Shown: positions 1 to 5,477 of the stretch, in pieces
How the letters are laid out: every line of letters starts with the position of its first letter
How positions within the stretch are numbered: position 1 is the stretch's first letter
Notes under the pieces: generated by a model
The model's database searches: none
What the model saw: the letters and a program-made list of their open reading frames with translations, nothing else
Told to the model about the DNA's origin: nothing
Origin: an uncultured Ruminococcus sp.
GTDB taxonomy: Bacteria; Bacillota; Clostridia; Oscillospirales; CAG-272
Direction of reading: 5' to 3'
Length of the DNA: 7,885 nucleotides
Assembly (NCBI GenBank): GCA_902778985.1
Contig: CACYZS010000046.1
Coordinates: forward strand, 1 to 7,885
Translations under genes and position numbers: made by a program

Positions 1-220
1 GGCTGTCGGGGCGGATGTCGCCGTGATGGGAGAGGTCGGTCTGGCGGGCGAGGTGCGCACCGTTCCCCAGTGCGAGCGCCGTGTGGCGGAATGCGCCCGT
101 CTTGGTTTTACCACCCTGGTGATCCCGAAGGAAAACGCCCGGCGGATCAAAACTCTCCCCGAAGGTGTAAAGCTCCTGGGCGTGGATACGGTTATGCAGG
201 CTCTGAGCGTCCTGTTCTGA
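1..220 (+). CDS. radA: DNA repair protein RadA, C-terminal end (partial)
   Basis: This is the last 72 codons or so of a gene entering from the left edge; the frame is open from base 2 and stops at TGA 218-220. The residues include MGEVGLAGEVRTVPQCERR, then GFTTLVIPKENA and a closing LLGVDTVMQAL. This matches the end of the Lon-protease-like C-terminal domain of RadA/Sms, where GEVGLxGEVR and VIPxxNA are hallmark segments. RadA is a cytosolic RecA-like ATPase that helps process recombination intermediates and branch migration. Its zinc finger and ATPase domain lie outside the window, so intactness cannot be judged. A Lon protease carries a similar domain, but the short tail ending soon after the VDTVMQAL helix fits RadA better. 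An intrinsic terminator begins 7 nt after the stop, so the transcript probably ends here. Confidence 0.88.
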   Translation, partial: AVGADVAVMGEVGLAGEVRTVPQCERRVAECARLGFTTLVIPKENARRIKTLPEGVKLLGVDTVMQALSVLF

Positions 221-226
221 CAGATC

Positions 227-256
227 GCAAAATATGCGCGGATATTTTGCTTTTTT
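227..256 (+). terminator. Rho-independent terminator after radA
   Basis: A perfect 9-bp stem, GCAAAATAT (227-235) pairing with ATATTTTGC (242-250), encloses a 6-nt loop GCGCGG and is followed at once by six T residues (251-256). It starts 7 nt after the radA stop codon. The stem is AT-rich, so moderately stable, but the shape is classical. It should separate radA from the downstream genes. Confidence 0.8.
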
Positions 257-261
257 CACCC

Positions 262-290
262 TGTACGGAGCGGAAGAATCATGTTATTCT
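262..290 (+). promoter_or_regulatory. Possible weak promoter ahead of the nfeD-like remnant
   Basis: After the radA terminator a new start of transcription would be needed for the ORF at 326. An extended -10 candidate, TGT followed by TATTCT (282-290), is visible. With a 17-nt spacer the -35 position reads TGTACG (262-267), only 3 of 6 matches to TTGACA. Plausible by position, weak by sequence. Confidence 0.25.
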
Positions 291-310
291 GTTTCCGAAG
301 CTGAAAAGAA

Positions 311-316
311 AGGAGG
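311..316 (+). promoter_or_regulatory. Strong Shine-Dalgarno of the nfeD-like remnant
   Basis: AGGAGG at 311-316, inside a purine-rich run, sits 9 nt before the ATG at 326. It is the best ribosome binding site in the window and is the main reason to believe that the short ORF at 326 was once a real gene start. Confidence 0.7.
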
Positions 317-325
317 CTTGTTTCG

Positions 326-487
326 ATGGAGTTTCTGAGTAGCAACCTGCCGCTGATCCTGTTCTTTCTGGCGGGCTTTGGCCTGCTGCTGGCGGAAGCC
401 TTCATGCCGGGCATCGGGATCGCCGGCTTCCGTGTCGCTGACGGTCAGCAGCCACATCTCTCTGTTTTCAGTGGTTTTGCCGATTGA
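326..487 (+). pseudogene. Truncated NfeD-like membrane protein (N-terminal remnant)
   Basis: A 53-codon ORF starts at ATG 326 behind an ideal Shine-Dalgarno and stops at TGA 485-487. Residues about 8-24 form one hydrophobic helix (LPLILFFLAGFGLLLAE), followed by AFMPGIGIAG. A hydrophobic helix running into [AE]-x-F-[MI]-P-G-x-G-I-x-G is the typical opening of NfeD family proteins, membrane proteins often linked to SPFH/stomatin partners. A family member would continue with more membrane helices and usually a C-terminal OB-fold domain. Here, right after GIAGF, the sequence turns polar (RVADGQQPHLS) and ends. I infer a gene truncated at about base 430, by deletion, rearrangement or a misjoin in assembly. 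The residues after that point are antisense to a different coding-like stretch. The family call rests on one short motif, so it is moderate. Confidence 0.55.
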
Positions 488-502
488 CGAAAGGCGCTTT
501 CT
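416..502 (-). pseudogene. Possible fragment of an M14-type zinc carboxypeptidase (antisense)
   Basis: Read on the minus strand from 502 down to 416, the frame gives RKRLSSIGKTTENREMW followed by LLTVSDTEAGDP. In M14 peptidases the segment just before the zinc-binding HxxE reads like IGK-S/T-x-E-G-R-x-[IL]-W-x-L-T-[IV]-S-[DN], and the resemblance is good over about 25 residues. The HxxE and all the rest are missing: downstream the same frame becomes antisense of the nfeD remnant. Upstream it runs into the gltX promoter, whose -35 box lies inside it. So this can only be a fragment and is not expected to function. With so little sequence, chance resemblance cannot be excluded. Confidence 0.35.
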
Positions 503-512
503 ATGATAAAAT
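484..512 (+). promoter_or_regulatory. Strong sigma-A type promoter of the gltX operon
   Basis: TTGACG (484-489, 5 of 6 matches to TTGACA), a 17-nt spacer and TAAAAT (507-512, 5 of 6 matches to TATAAT) form a near-consensus housekeeping promoter. A TG at 504-505 makes it an extended -10. The predicted transcript start is near 519-521, giving a leader of only about 33 nt before gltX. That is too short for a T-box or other large riboswitch. Confidence 0.75.
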
Positions 513-519
513 ATCATAG
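501..519 (+). repeat. Perfect inverted repeat overlapping the -10 box (possible operator)
   Basis: CTATGATA (501-508) and TATCATAG (512-519) are exact reverse complements around a 3-nt AAA centre. The palindrome covers the whole -10 element and reaches the likely start of transcription, where a bound repressor would block polymerase. The RpiR-type regulator encoded as the second gene of the operon is an obvious candidate for binding, but that is inference. An AT-rich -10 region can be palindromic by chance. Confidence 0.5.
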
Positions 520-534
520 AGATATTATGACGCC

Positions 535-541
535 AAAGGAG
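535..541 (+). promoter_or_regulatory. Shine-Dalgarno of gltX
   Basis: AAAGGAG at 535-541 lies 11 nt before the gltX ATG, a slightly long but workable spacing. No other in-frame start fits the GluRS N-terminus better, so it supports ATG 553. Confidence 0.6.
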
Positions 542-552
542 CCATTCACGAA

Positions 553-2007
553 ATGATCAATCGAAACGTCGTTACACGGTTCGCCCCCAGCCCGACGGGC
601 TATATGCATATCGGAAATCTCAGGACGGCGCTCTATTCCTACCTGATCGCGAAGCACAGCGACGGGACCTTTATCCTTCGGATCGAGGACACCGACCGCG
701 AGCGGTTGGTGGAAGGGGCGACCGACGTCATCATCGACACGCTGAAGGTCACGGGGCTTCGCTACGACGAAGGACCGGGCGTCGGCGGCGCAAACGGCCC
801 GTATATCCAGTCCGAGCGTAAGGAGATCTATCTCCGCTACGCCAAAGAACTGGTCGAACGCGGCGCCGCGTACTACTGCTTCTGCTCCAAGGAACGGCTC
901 GAAAGCCTGCACGAAGAGGACGGCGTCGGCGGCGGCTACGACCGCCATTGCCGCGATCTGCCGAAAGAGGAAGTCGAAGCCAACCTGAAGGCGGGGATCC
1001 CCTACGTCATCCGTCAGAAGATCCCGCTCGAGGGGACCACGACCTACGAGGACGCCGTGTTCGGCACCATCAGCACCGAGAACAAGGAACTGCAGGATCA
1101 GATCCTGATGAAAGCCGACGGCTATCCCACCTACAACTTCTGCCACGTCGTGGACGACCATCTGATGGGCGTCACGCACGTCGTACGCGGGAGCGAATAC
1201 CTGACGTCCACGCCGAAATACGCTCTGCTCTACGACGCGTTCGGCTGGCAGAGACCTGTTTTCGTTCATCTGCCGCTTCTGATGGGCAGAGGCGAGGACG
1301 GCACGGTCTCCAAACTCTCGAAGCGTCACGGCGCGGTCAGTTTTGCCGACCTCTGCGCCGACGGATACATGCCCGAAGCGATCGTCAACTACATCGCCCT
1401 GCTCGGCTGGTGCCCGAAGAATACCGAAAACGAGTTCTTTACCTTGGACGAACTGACCAAGGCGTTCTCGCTCGACGGGATCAACAAATCCCCGTCGGTT
1501 TTCGACTATGAGAAACTGCTCTGGTTCAATGGCGAGTATATCCGCAAACTCACCCCCGAAGAGTTCAAAGAACGGGCGCTTCCCTTTATTTCGAATCCCC
1601 CTATGGACAAACTCGACCGGATCCTTCCGCTCGTGCAGCCCCGGATCGGCAAACTGTCCGAGATCGACGGGAAGATCGCGTTTTTCTCGGCTCTGCCCGA
1701 TTACGACGCCGCCGAACTCTTCCAGAACAAAAAGAACAAGGTCACACCGGACGTCGCCCGCGATATGCTGTCCGGGATCGTTTCGGCGCTCTCCGGCGTC
1801 TTTGAATGGAATAACGACGCGCTGTACGCTGCTTTGACGGCTTACGCCGAACAAAGCGGGATCAAATCGGGCGCCGTTCTCTTCGTTGCCCGCGCCGCCG
1901 TTTCCGGACTGTCGGTCACGCCGGGCGGCGCCACCGAGATCATGGAGATCCTCGGGAAAGACGAAACGCTCGCAAGGTTACAGATCGCCGCAGAACGTCT
2001 CGGATAA
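553..2007 (+). CDS. gltX: Glutamate-tRNA ligase (GluRS)
   Basis: A cytosolic class I aminoacyl-tRNA synthetase of 484 residues, close to the usual bacterial length. It joins glutamate to tRNA-Glu with ATP. The Rossmann catalytic domain opens with TRFAPSPTGYMHIGN, the HIGH-type motif being H19-I20-G21-N22. ILRIEDTD follows at 41-48, the tRNA acceptor-binding region includes VVRGSEYLTSTPKY (210-223), and the KMSKS-type loop is K254-L-S-K-R258. C109, C111 and C133 lie where many GluRS carry a zinc site; the fourth ligand position, H127 in E. coli, appears as D135. The remaining C-terminal third is the helical anticodon-binding region. Many Clostridia lack GlnRS and use a non-discriminating GluRS that also charges tRNA-Gln for later amidation; whether this enzyme does so cannot be read here. 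It is first in the operon, 12 nt ahead of the regulator gene. Confidence 0.97.
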   Translation: MINRNVVTRFAPSPTGYMHIGNLRTALYSYLIAKHSDGTFILRIEDTDRERLVEGATDVIIDTLKVTGLRYDEGPGVGGANGPYIQSERKEIYLRYAKELVERGAAYYCFCSKERLESLHEEDGVGGGYDRHCRDLPKEEVEANLKAGIPYVIRQKIPLEGTTTYEDAVFGTISTENKELQDQILMKADGYPTYNFCHVVDDHLMGVTHVVRGSEYLTSTPKYALLYDAFGWQRPVFVHLPLLMGRGEDGTVSKLSKRHGAVSFADLCADGYMPEAIVNYIALLGWCPKNTENEFFTLDELTKAFSLDGINKSPSVFDYEKLLWFNGEYIRKLTPEEFKERALPFISNPPMDKLDRILPLVQPRIGKLSEIDGKIAFFSALPDYDAAELFQNKKNKVTPDVARDMLSGIVSALSGVFEWNNDALYAALTAYAEQSGIKSGAVLFVARAAVSGLSVTPGGATEIMEILGKDETLARLQIAAERLG

Positions 2008-2008
2008 C

Positions 2009-2016
2009 GGGAGGAG
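2009..2016 (+). promoter_or_regulatory. Shine-Dalgarno of the RpiR-type regulator gene
   Basis: GGGAGGAG at 2009-2016, with its GGAGG core 5 nt before ATG 2020, is a strong site. It lies entirely within the 12-nt gap after gltX and fixes the start of the next gene. Confidence 0.75.
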
Positions 2017-2019
2017 AAT

Positions 2020-2877
2020 ATGAAGAAGGATCTTGCCGCACTGATCGCGTCCGTGATGCCGGAACTCTCCAAAGGAAAGAAAAAGATCGCGCAGACAATC
2101 CTTTCCGACTACGACAAGGTCGCCTATATGACGGCGGCGAAATTGAGTGAGATGGTGGGCGTTTCCGAGTCCACCGTCGTCCGCTTTGCGATCGACCTCG
2201 GCTTCGACGGTTATCCCGAGTTTCAGCACGCGGTGCAGGAACTCGTCCGTGCGAAACTGACCCCGAACCAGCGGATCAAGATCGCAGAAGAACGTCTCGG
2301 CGGCGCCAACCCGATCGAAAACGTGATGATGTCCGACGCGGAGAAGATCAAGTACACGATGCACTCGATCGACCGTGCCGCCTTCTCCGCCGCAGTCGAC
2401 GCGATCGTTTCCGCCGACAACGTCTACATCTTCGGCGTCCGTTCCTCGGCGTTCCTCGCCGGGTTCTTCAACTTCAACCTCGGGATGATCCAGGACAACG
2501 TACGCCTGGTCCAACCGACCAGTTCAAGCGAGGTCTTCGAGCAGATCCTCGGGATCGGACCGCGCGACGTCCTGATCGCGATCAGTTTTCCCCGCTATTC
2601 CGGAAAGATCGTCAACGCCTTGAAATACGCGCGCTCGCGTGAAGCGACCGTGATCGCCCTCACCGACAGCGTGCAGTCCCCGCTTGCCGAACACGCGAAT
2701 CACCTTCTGACGGCACAGAGCGATATGGCGTCCTTCGTCGACTCGCTCGTTGCACCCTTAAGCATCATCGACGCCCTGCTCGTCGCGGTCACGCAGCGCC
2801 GCGGCGAAGAGGTCCGCGAACGCTTCGACCTCCTGGAACGCGTCTGGGACGAATACGACGTCTATGCAAAGAACTGA
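2020..2877 (+). CDS. MurR/RpiR family transcriptional regulator (HTH plus SIS domain)
   Basis: A 285-residue protein with the standard two-domain build. Residues about 1-77 are the HTH_6 DNA-binding domain; VAYMTAAKLSEMVGVSEST then VVRFAIDLGFDGYPEF (34-68) is the family's signature helix-turn-helix. Residues about 120-255 form a SIS sugar-phosphate-binding fold, with NVYIFGVRSSA (134-144), DVLIAISFPRYSGKIV (183-198) and a strand VIALTDS (211-217). Family members sense phosphosugars such as N-acetylmuramic acid 6-phosphate or pentose phosphates and usually repress a neighbouring catabolic operon. No sugar gene is present here; instead it sits between gltX and a flavoprotein gene, so its ligand and targets are unknown. 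It overlaps the next gene by 14 nt, pointing to coupled translation. It might act on the palindrome at 501-519, which would make the operon self-regulated; this is a guess from position. Confidence 0.9.
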   Translation: MKKDLAALIASVMPELSKGKKKIAQTILSDYDKVAYMTAAKLSEMVGVSESTVVRFAIDLGFDGYPEFQHAVQELVRAKLTPNQRIKIAEERLGGANPIENVMMSDAEKIKYTMHSIDRAAFSAAVDAIVSADNVYIFGVRSSAFLAGFFNFNLGMIQDNVRLVQPTSSSEVFEQILGIGPRDVLIAISFPRYSGKIVNALKYARSREATVIALTDSVQSPLAEHANHLLTAQSDMASFVDSLVAPLSIIDALLVAVTQRRGEEVRERFDLLERVWDEYDVYAKN

Positions 2878-4117
2878 CGCGCCGCGCGTTGCCGTGATCG
2901 GCGGCGGCGCGGCGGGACTGCTCGCCGCAGGGACCGCCGCGAGAAACGGCGCCGCCGTTACCGTGATCGAACAGAACGACCGCCCGGGAAAGAAGATCCT
3001 GATCACGGGTAAAGGTCGCTGCAACGTCACCAACGACTGTACGCCCGCCGACTTTATCCCCAACGTGACCAAAAACGGTCGCTTCCTCTATTCGGCGATC
3101 AACCGTTTCTCCCCGCAGGATATGAAGGATCTGCTCGTCTCGCTCGGCGTCGAACTCAAAACCGAACGCGGAAGACGGGTTTTCCCAGCGTCGGATAAGA
3201 GCGCGGATATCCTTTCGGCTCTGCTCCGGTATACCTCGGACTGCAAGTTTCTGCACCGGAAAGCGAAGGCGATCGCGATCGAGGACGGCAGCGCCGTCGG
3301 GGTCGTCACAAGCGAGGGTACGCTCCCTTTTGACGCCGTGATCCTTGCGACCGGCGGGGCGTCCTATCCCCTGACCGGTTCCGACGGTTCAGGATACGCG
3401 ATCGCGCGTTCCGCGGGGCACGCCGTCACGCCGCTGATCCCTTCCCTCGTCCCGCTCGTCTCGCCTTCCCCGCTTTGCGCCGAGATGCAGGGGCTGTCCC
3501 TCAAAAACGTTGCTTTGACCGTCTACGACGGGGACCGCGAACTCTACCGCGACTTCGGCGAAATGCTGTTTACCCATTTCGGCATGAGCGGACCGATGAT
3601 CCTGTCGGCGTCGGCGCATCTGCGCAACCGTTCGTTTGAAAACGTCCGCGCCGTGATCGACTTAAAACCGGCGCTTGACGAACCGACGCTTGAAAAGCGG
3701 ATCCTCTCCGACTTTGCCAAGTACGTCAACCGGGACGCGCAGAACGCGCTCCGGGATCTCTTGCCGCAGACGATGATCCTTCCGTTCCTCGAACTCTCCG
3801 ACGTTGACCCGAGAAAGAAGATCAACGTCCTGACGCGCGCAGAACGGAACCGGATCCTCTATACGTTGAAGCACTTTTCGCTTCCCGTCTCGGGTTTCCG
3901 CCCCATCGAGGAGGCGATCGTCACCTCCGGCGGCGTCGACGTGAAGGAGATCGATCCCAAGACTATGATGTCCCGCCTCGTGAAGAATCTGTATTTTGCC
4001 GGCGAGGTGATCGACGTCGACGCCTACACGGGCGGATACAATCTGCAGATCGCGTTTTCTACCGGGTACCTCGCGGGTCAGTCCGCGGCGGCGTGCCCGT
4101 CAAAAGATAATCAATAA
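2864..4117 (+). CDS. HI0933/BaiN-type NAD(P)/FAD-dependent oxidoreductase
   Basis: A 417-residue flavoprotein of the HI0933 (YhiN/BaiN) family. An N-terminal dinucleotide-binding motif VAVIGGGAAGL (9-19) ends its second strand at E36, the usual contact to the FAD ribose. Next comes the family signature RPGKKILITGKGRCNVTN (40-57), then ERGRRVFPASDKSADIL (101-117), LATGGASYP (161-169) and the C-terminal FAD motif FAGEVIDVDAYTGGYNLQ (378-395). Length and motif order are normal, so it looks intact. Family members are cytosolic. One clostridial relative, BaiN, has been assigned to bile acid dehydroxylation, but most have no proven substrate, so none is claimed here. No clear Shine-Dalgarno precedes ATG 2864. 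The 14-nt overlap with the regulator suggests translation by coupling. Later starts would cut into the FAD motif. Next to cmk it fits a common clostridial order. Confidence 0.92.
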   Translation: MQRTDAPRVAVIGGGAAGLLAAGTAARNGAAVTVIEQNDRPGKKILITGKGRCNVTNDCTPADFIPNVTKNGRFLYSAINRFSPQDMKDLLVSLGVELKTERGRRVFPASDKSADILSALLRYTSDCKFLHRKAKAIAIEDGSAVGVVTSEGTLPFDAVILATGGASYPLTGSDGSGYAIARSAGHAVTPLIPSLVPLVSPSPLCAEMQGLSLKNVALTVYDGDRELYRDFGEMLFTHFGMSGPMILSASAHLRNRSFENVRAVIDLKPALDEPTLEKRILSDFAKYVNRDAQNALRDLLPQTMILPFLELSDVDPRKKINVLTRAERNRILYTLKHFSLPVSGFRPIEEAIVTSGGVDVKEIDPKTMMSRLVKNLYFAGEVIDVDAYTGGYNLQIAFSTGYLAGQSAAACPSKDNQ

Positions 4118-4130
4118 GAAGGTAACGACT

Positions 4131-5477
4131 ATGTCACATCTCAAAATTGCCGTAGACGGCCCCGGCGGCGCCGGGAAAAGCAGCGTCTGCAAAGAGGTTG
4201 CCCGCCGTCTCAATCTCCTGTATATCGACACGGGTGCCCTGTACAGGACCGTCGGGCTCTACGTGAAGCGAGCCGGGATCGATCCCGCGGACCGGGACGC
4301 CGTCGTCGCGTCACTTCCCGCCCTGTCGATCGGCGTCAGAGCCGAGCAGGGACGGCAGATCATTCTGCTTGACGGCAACGAGGTCGGCGACGAGATCCGC
4401 ACGCAAGAGATCTCAATGTACGCCTCGCGCGTCTCCGCGATCCCCGAGGTCCGTGCAAAACTGCTTGACTATCAAAGGGGTTTTGCCAACGAATTCGACG
4501 TGATCCTCGACGGACGCGACATCGGGACGGTCATCTTCCCCGACGCGGAAGTCAAGATCTTTCTGACAGCGAGTCCCGAAGCGCGCGCCCACCGCCGCTA
4601 CCTCGAACTGACGGCAAAGGGGGTCGAGGTGACAGAAGAGTCAGTTCTTGCCGAAATGAACGAGCGCGACCGCGCAGACTCGACGCGGGAGAGCGCGCCG
4701 CTCGCCGCCGCCCCCGACGCCGTGACGCTCGATACGTCCGATCTGGATTTCGACGGTTCTGTCTCCGCCGTGATTTCGATCATCAAGTCCAAGCGCTACG
4801 TCCTGACGCCCGAGAAAAAGAAAAAGATCAAGAAGGAACGGCGTTCCTACCGGTTCTTCTATTTCACGCTCGGCTGGATCGTCCGGTTCCTGCACCGCAT
4901 CAAAGTCACGGGGCGCGAGAACATCCCGCTCACGGGCGGCGGCGTCCTCTGCGCCAATCACATCGCGATCCTCGACATTTTCTCGATCGGAGCCAGCGTT
5001 CCCCGTTCGATCAATTTCCTTGCCAAGCGCGAACTTTTTAAAGTGCCGATCCTGTCTTTTCTGATCCGCTCCGCCGGGGCGATCCCGCTCGAGAGGAAGA
5101 AGACCGACCTCGGCGCGATCCGTCGCTCGGTCGAACTGACGGCGAACGGCAATCTGGTCGCCATCTTCCCGCAGGGACACCGTCAGCCGGGTATGAACCC
5201 CGCCGACACCGAGTATAAGTCGGGCGCGGCGCTCGTCGCCTACCGCTCGGGCGTTCCGGTCATTCCGATCTGTATCAAAATGAAGGGGCAGAAATACCGT
5301 ATCTTCCGCCGCACCGAGATCATCATCGGCAAACCCCTTTCGCAGGAAGAACTCGGATTTGTCAACGGCGGTTCCGCCGAATACCGCGAAGCGGCGGCGA
5401 AGATCTTCGGCGAGATCTGCCGGCTCGGCAATTTTGAGAGAACGCTTCCCGCCCCCGAAAAGGACGAGAACGCCTGA
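4131..5477 (+). CDS. cmk/plsC: Bifunctional cytidylate kinase / 1-acyl-glycerol-3-phosphate acyltransferase fusion
   Basis: One uninterrupted 448-codon frame encodes two enzymes. Residues 1 to about 222 are a complete CMP/dCMP kinase: P-loop GPGGAGKS (10-17), YIDTGALYR (31-39), DGRDIGTVIFPDA (127-139) and ERDRADSTRE (178-187). A very basic linker follows (about 222-238, PEKKKKIKKERR). Residues about 240-435 are a PlsC/LPLAT acyltransferase that would convert lysophosphatidic acid to phosphatidic acid at the membrane: NHIAILD (276-282, the NHx4D catalytic pair H277 and D282), PRSINFLAKRELFK (291-304), FPQGHR (346-351, where FPEGTR is usual) and VPVIPI (375-380). In many Clostridia these are two adjacent genes. 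Here there is no stop and no internal ATG with a good ribosome site at the junction. The gene follows the flavoprotein by 13 nt with AGAAGG as a moderate Shine-Dalgarno, and its stop shares one base with the ispH start. Confidence 0.93.
   Translation: MSHLKIAVDGPGGAGKSSVCKEVARRLNLLYIDTGALYRTVGLYVKRAGIDPADRDAVVASLPALSIGVRAEQGRQIILLDGNEVGDEIRTQEISMYASRVSAIPEVRAKLLDYQRGFANEFDVILDGRDIGTVIFPDAEVKIFLTASPEARAHRRYLELTAKGVEVTEESVLAEMNERDRADSTRESAPLAAAPDAVTLDTSDLDFDGSVSAVISIIKSKRYVLTPEKKKKIKKERRSYRFFYFTLGWIVRFLHRIKVTGRENIPLTGGGVLCANHIAILDIFSIGASVPRSINFLAKRELFKVPILSFLIRSAGAIPLERKKTDLGAIRRSVELTANGNLVAIFPQGHRQPGMNPADTEYKSGAALVAYRSGVPVIPICIKMKGQKYRIFRRTEIIIGKPLSQEELGFVNGGSAEYREAAAKIFGEICRLGNFERTLPAPEKDENA

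Noticed and set aside
437..449. Short palindrome GCTGAC-G-GTCAGC
   Set aside because: A 6-bp stem with a single-base centre cannot form a normal hairpin. It lies in the gene-remnant region away from any promoter element, so chance is the simplest explanation.
512..552. T-box or other riboswitch ahead of gltX
   Set aside because: The predicted leader is only about 33 nt and the space upstream is filled by the promoter and gene remnants, so there is no room for a structured sensor.
514..1854. A 446-codon open frame on the minus strand across gltX
   Set aside because: It is the exact mirror of a well-recognised GluRS gene. Its sequence is the Arg, Asp, Val and Gly-rich type produced by reading GC-biased codons backwards, and it shows no family motif or ribosome site.
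1978..2514. A 178-codon minus-strand open frame across the RpiR-type gene
   Set aside because: Rich in Asp, Val, His and Arg with no recognisable fold. It is antisense to a conserved HTH-SIS protein, so I treat it as a by-product of codon bias.
4641..5180. A 179-codon minus-strand open frame across cmk-plsC
   Set aside because: It is antisense to conserved catalytic motifs of both kinase and acyltransferase and has no independent support.
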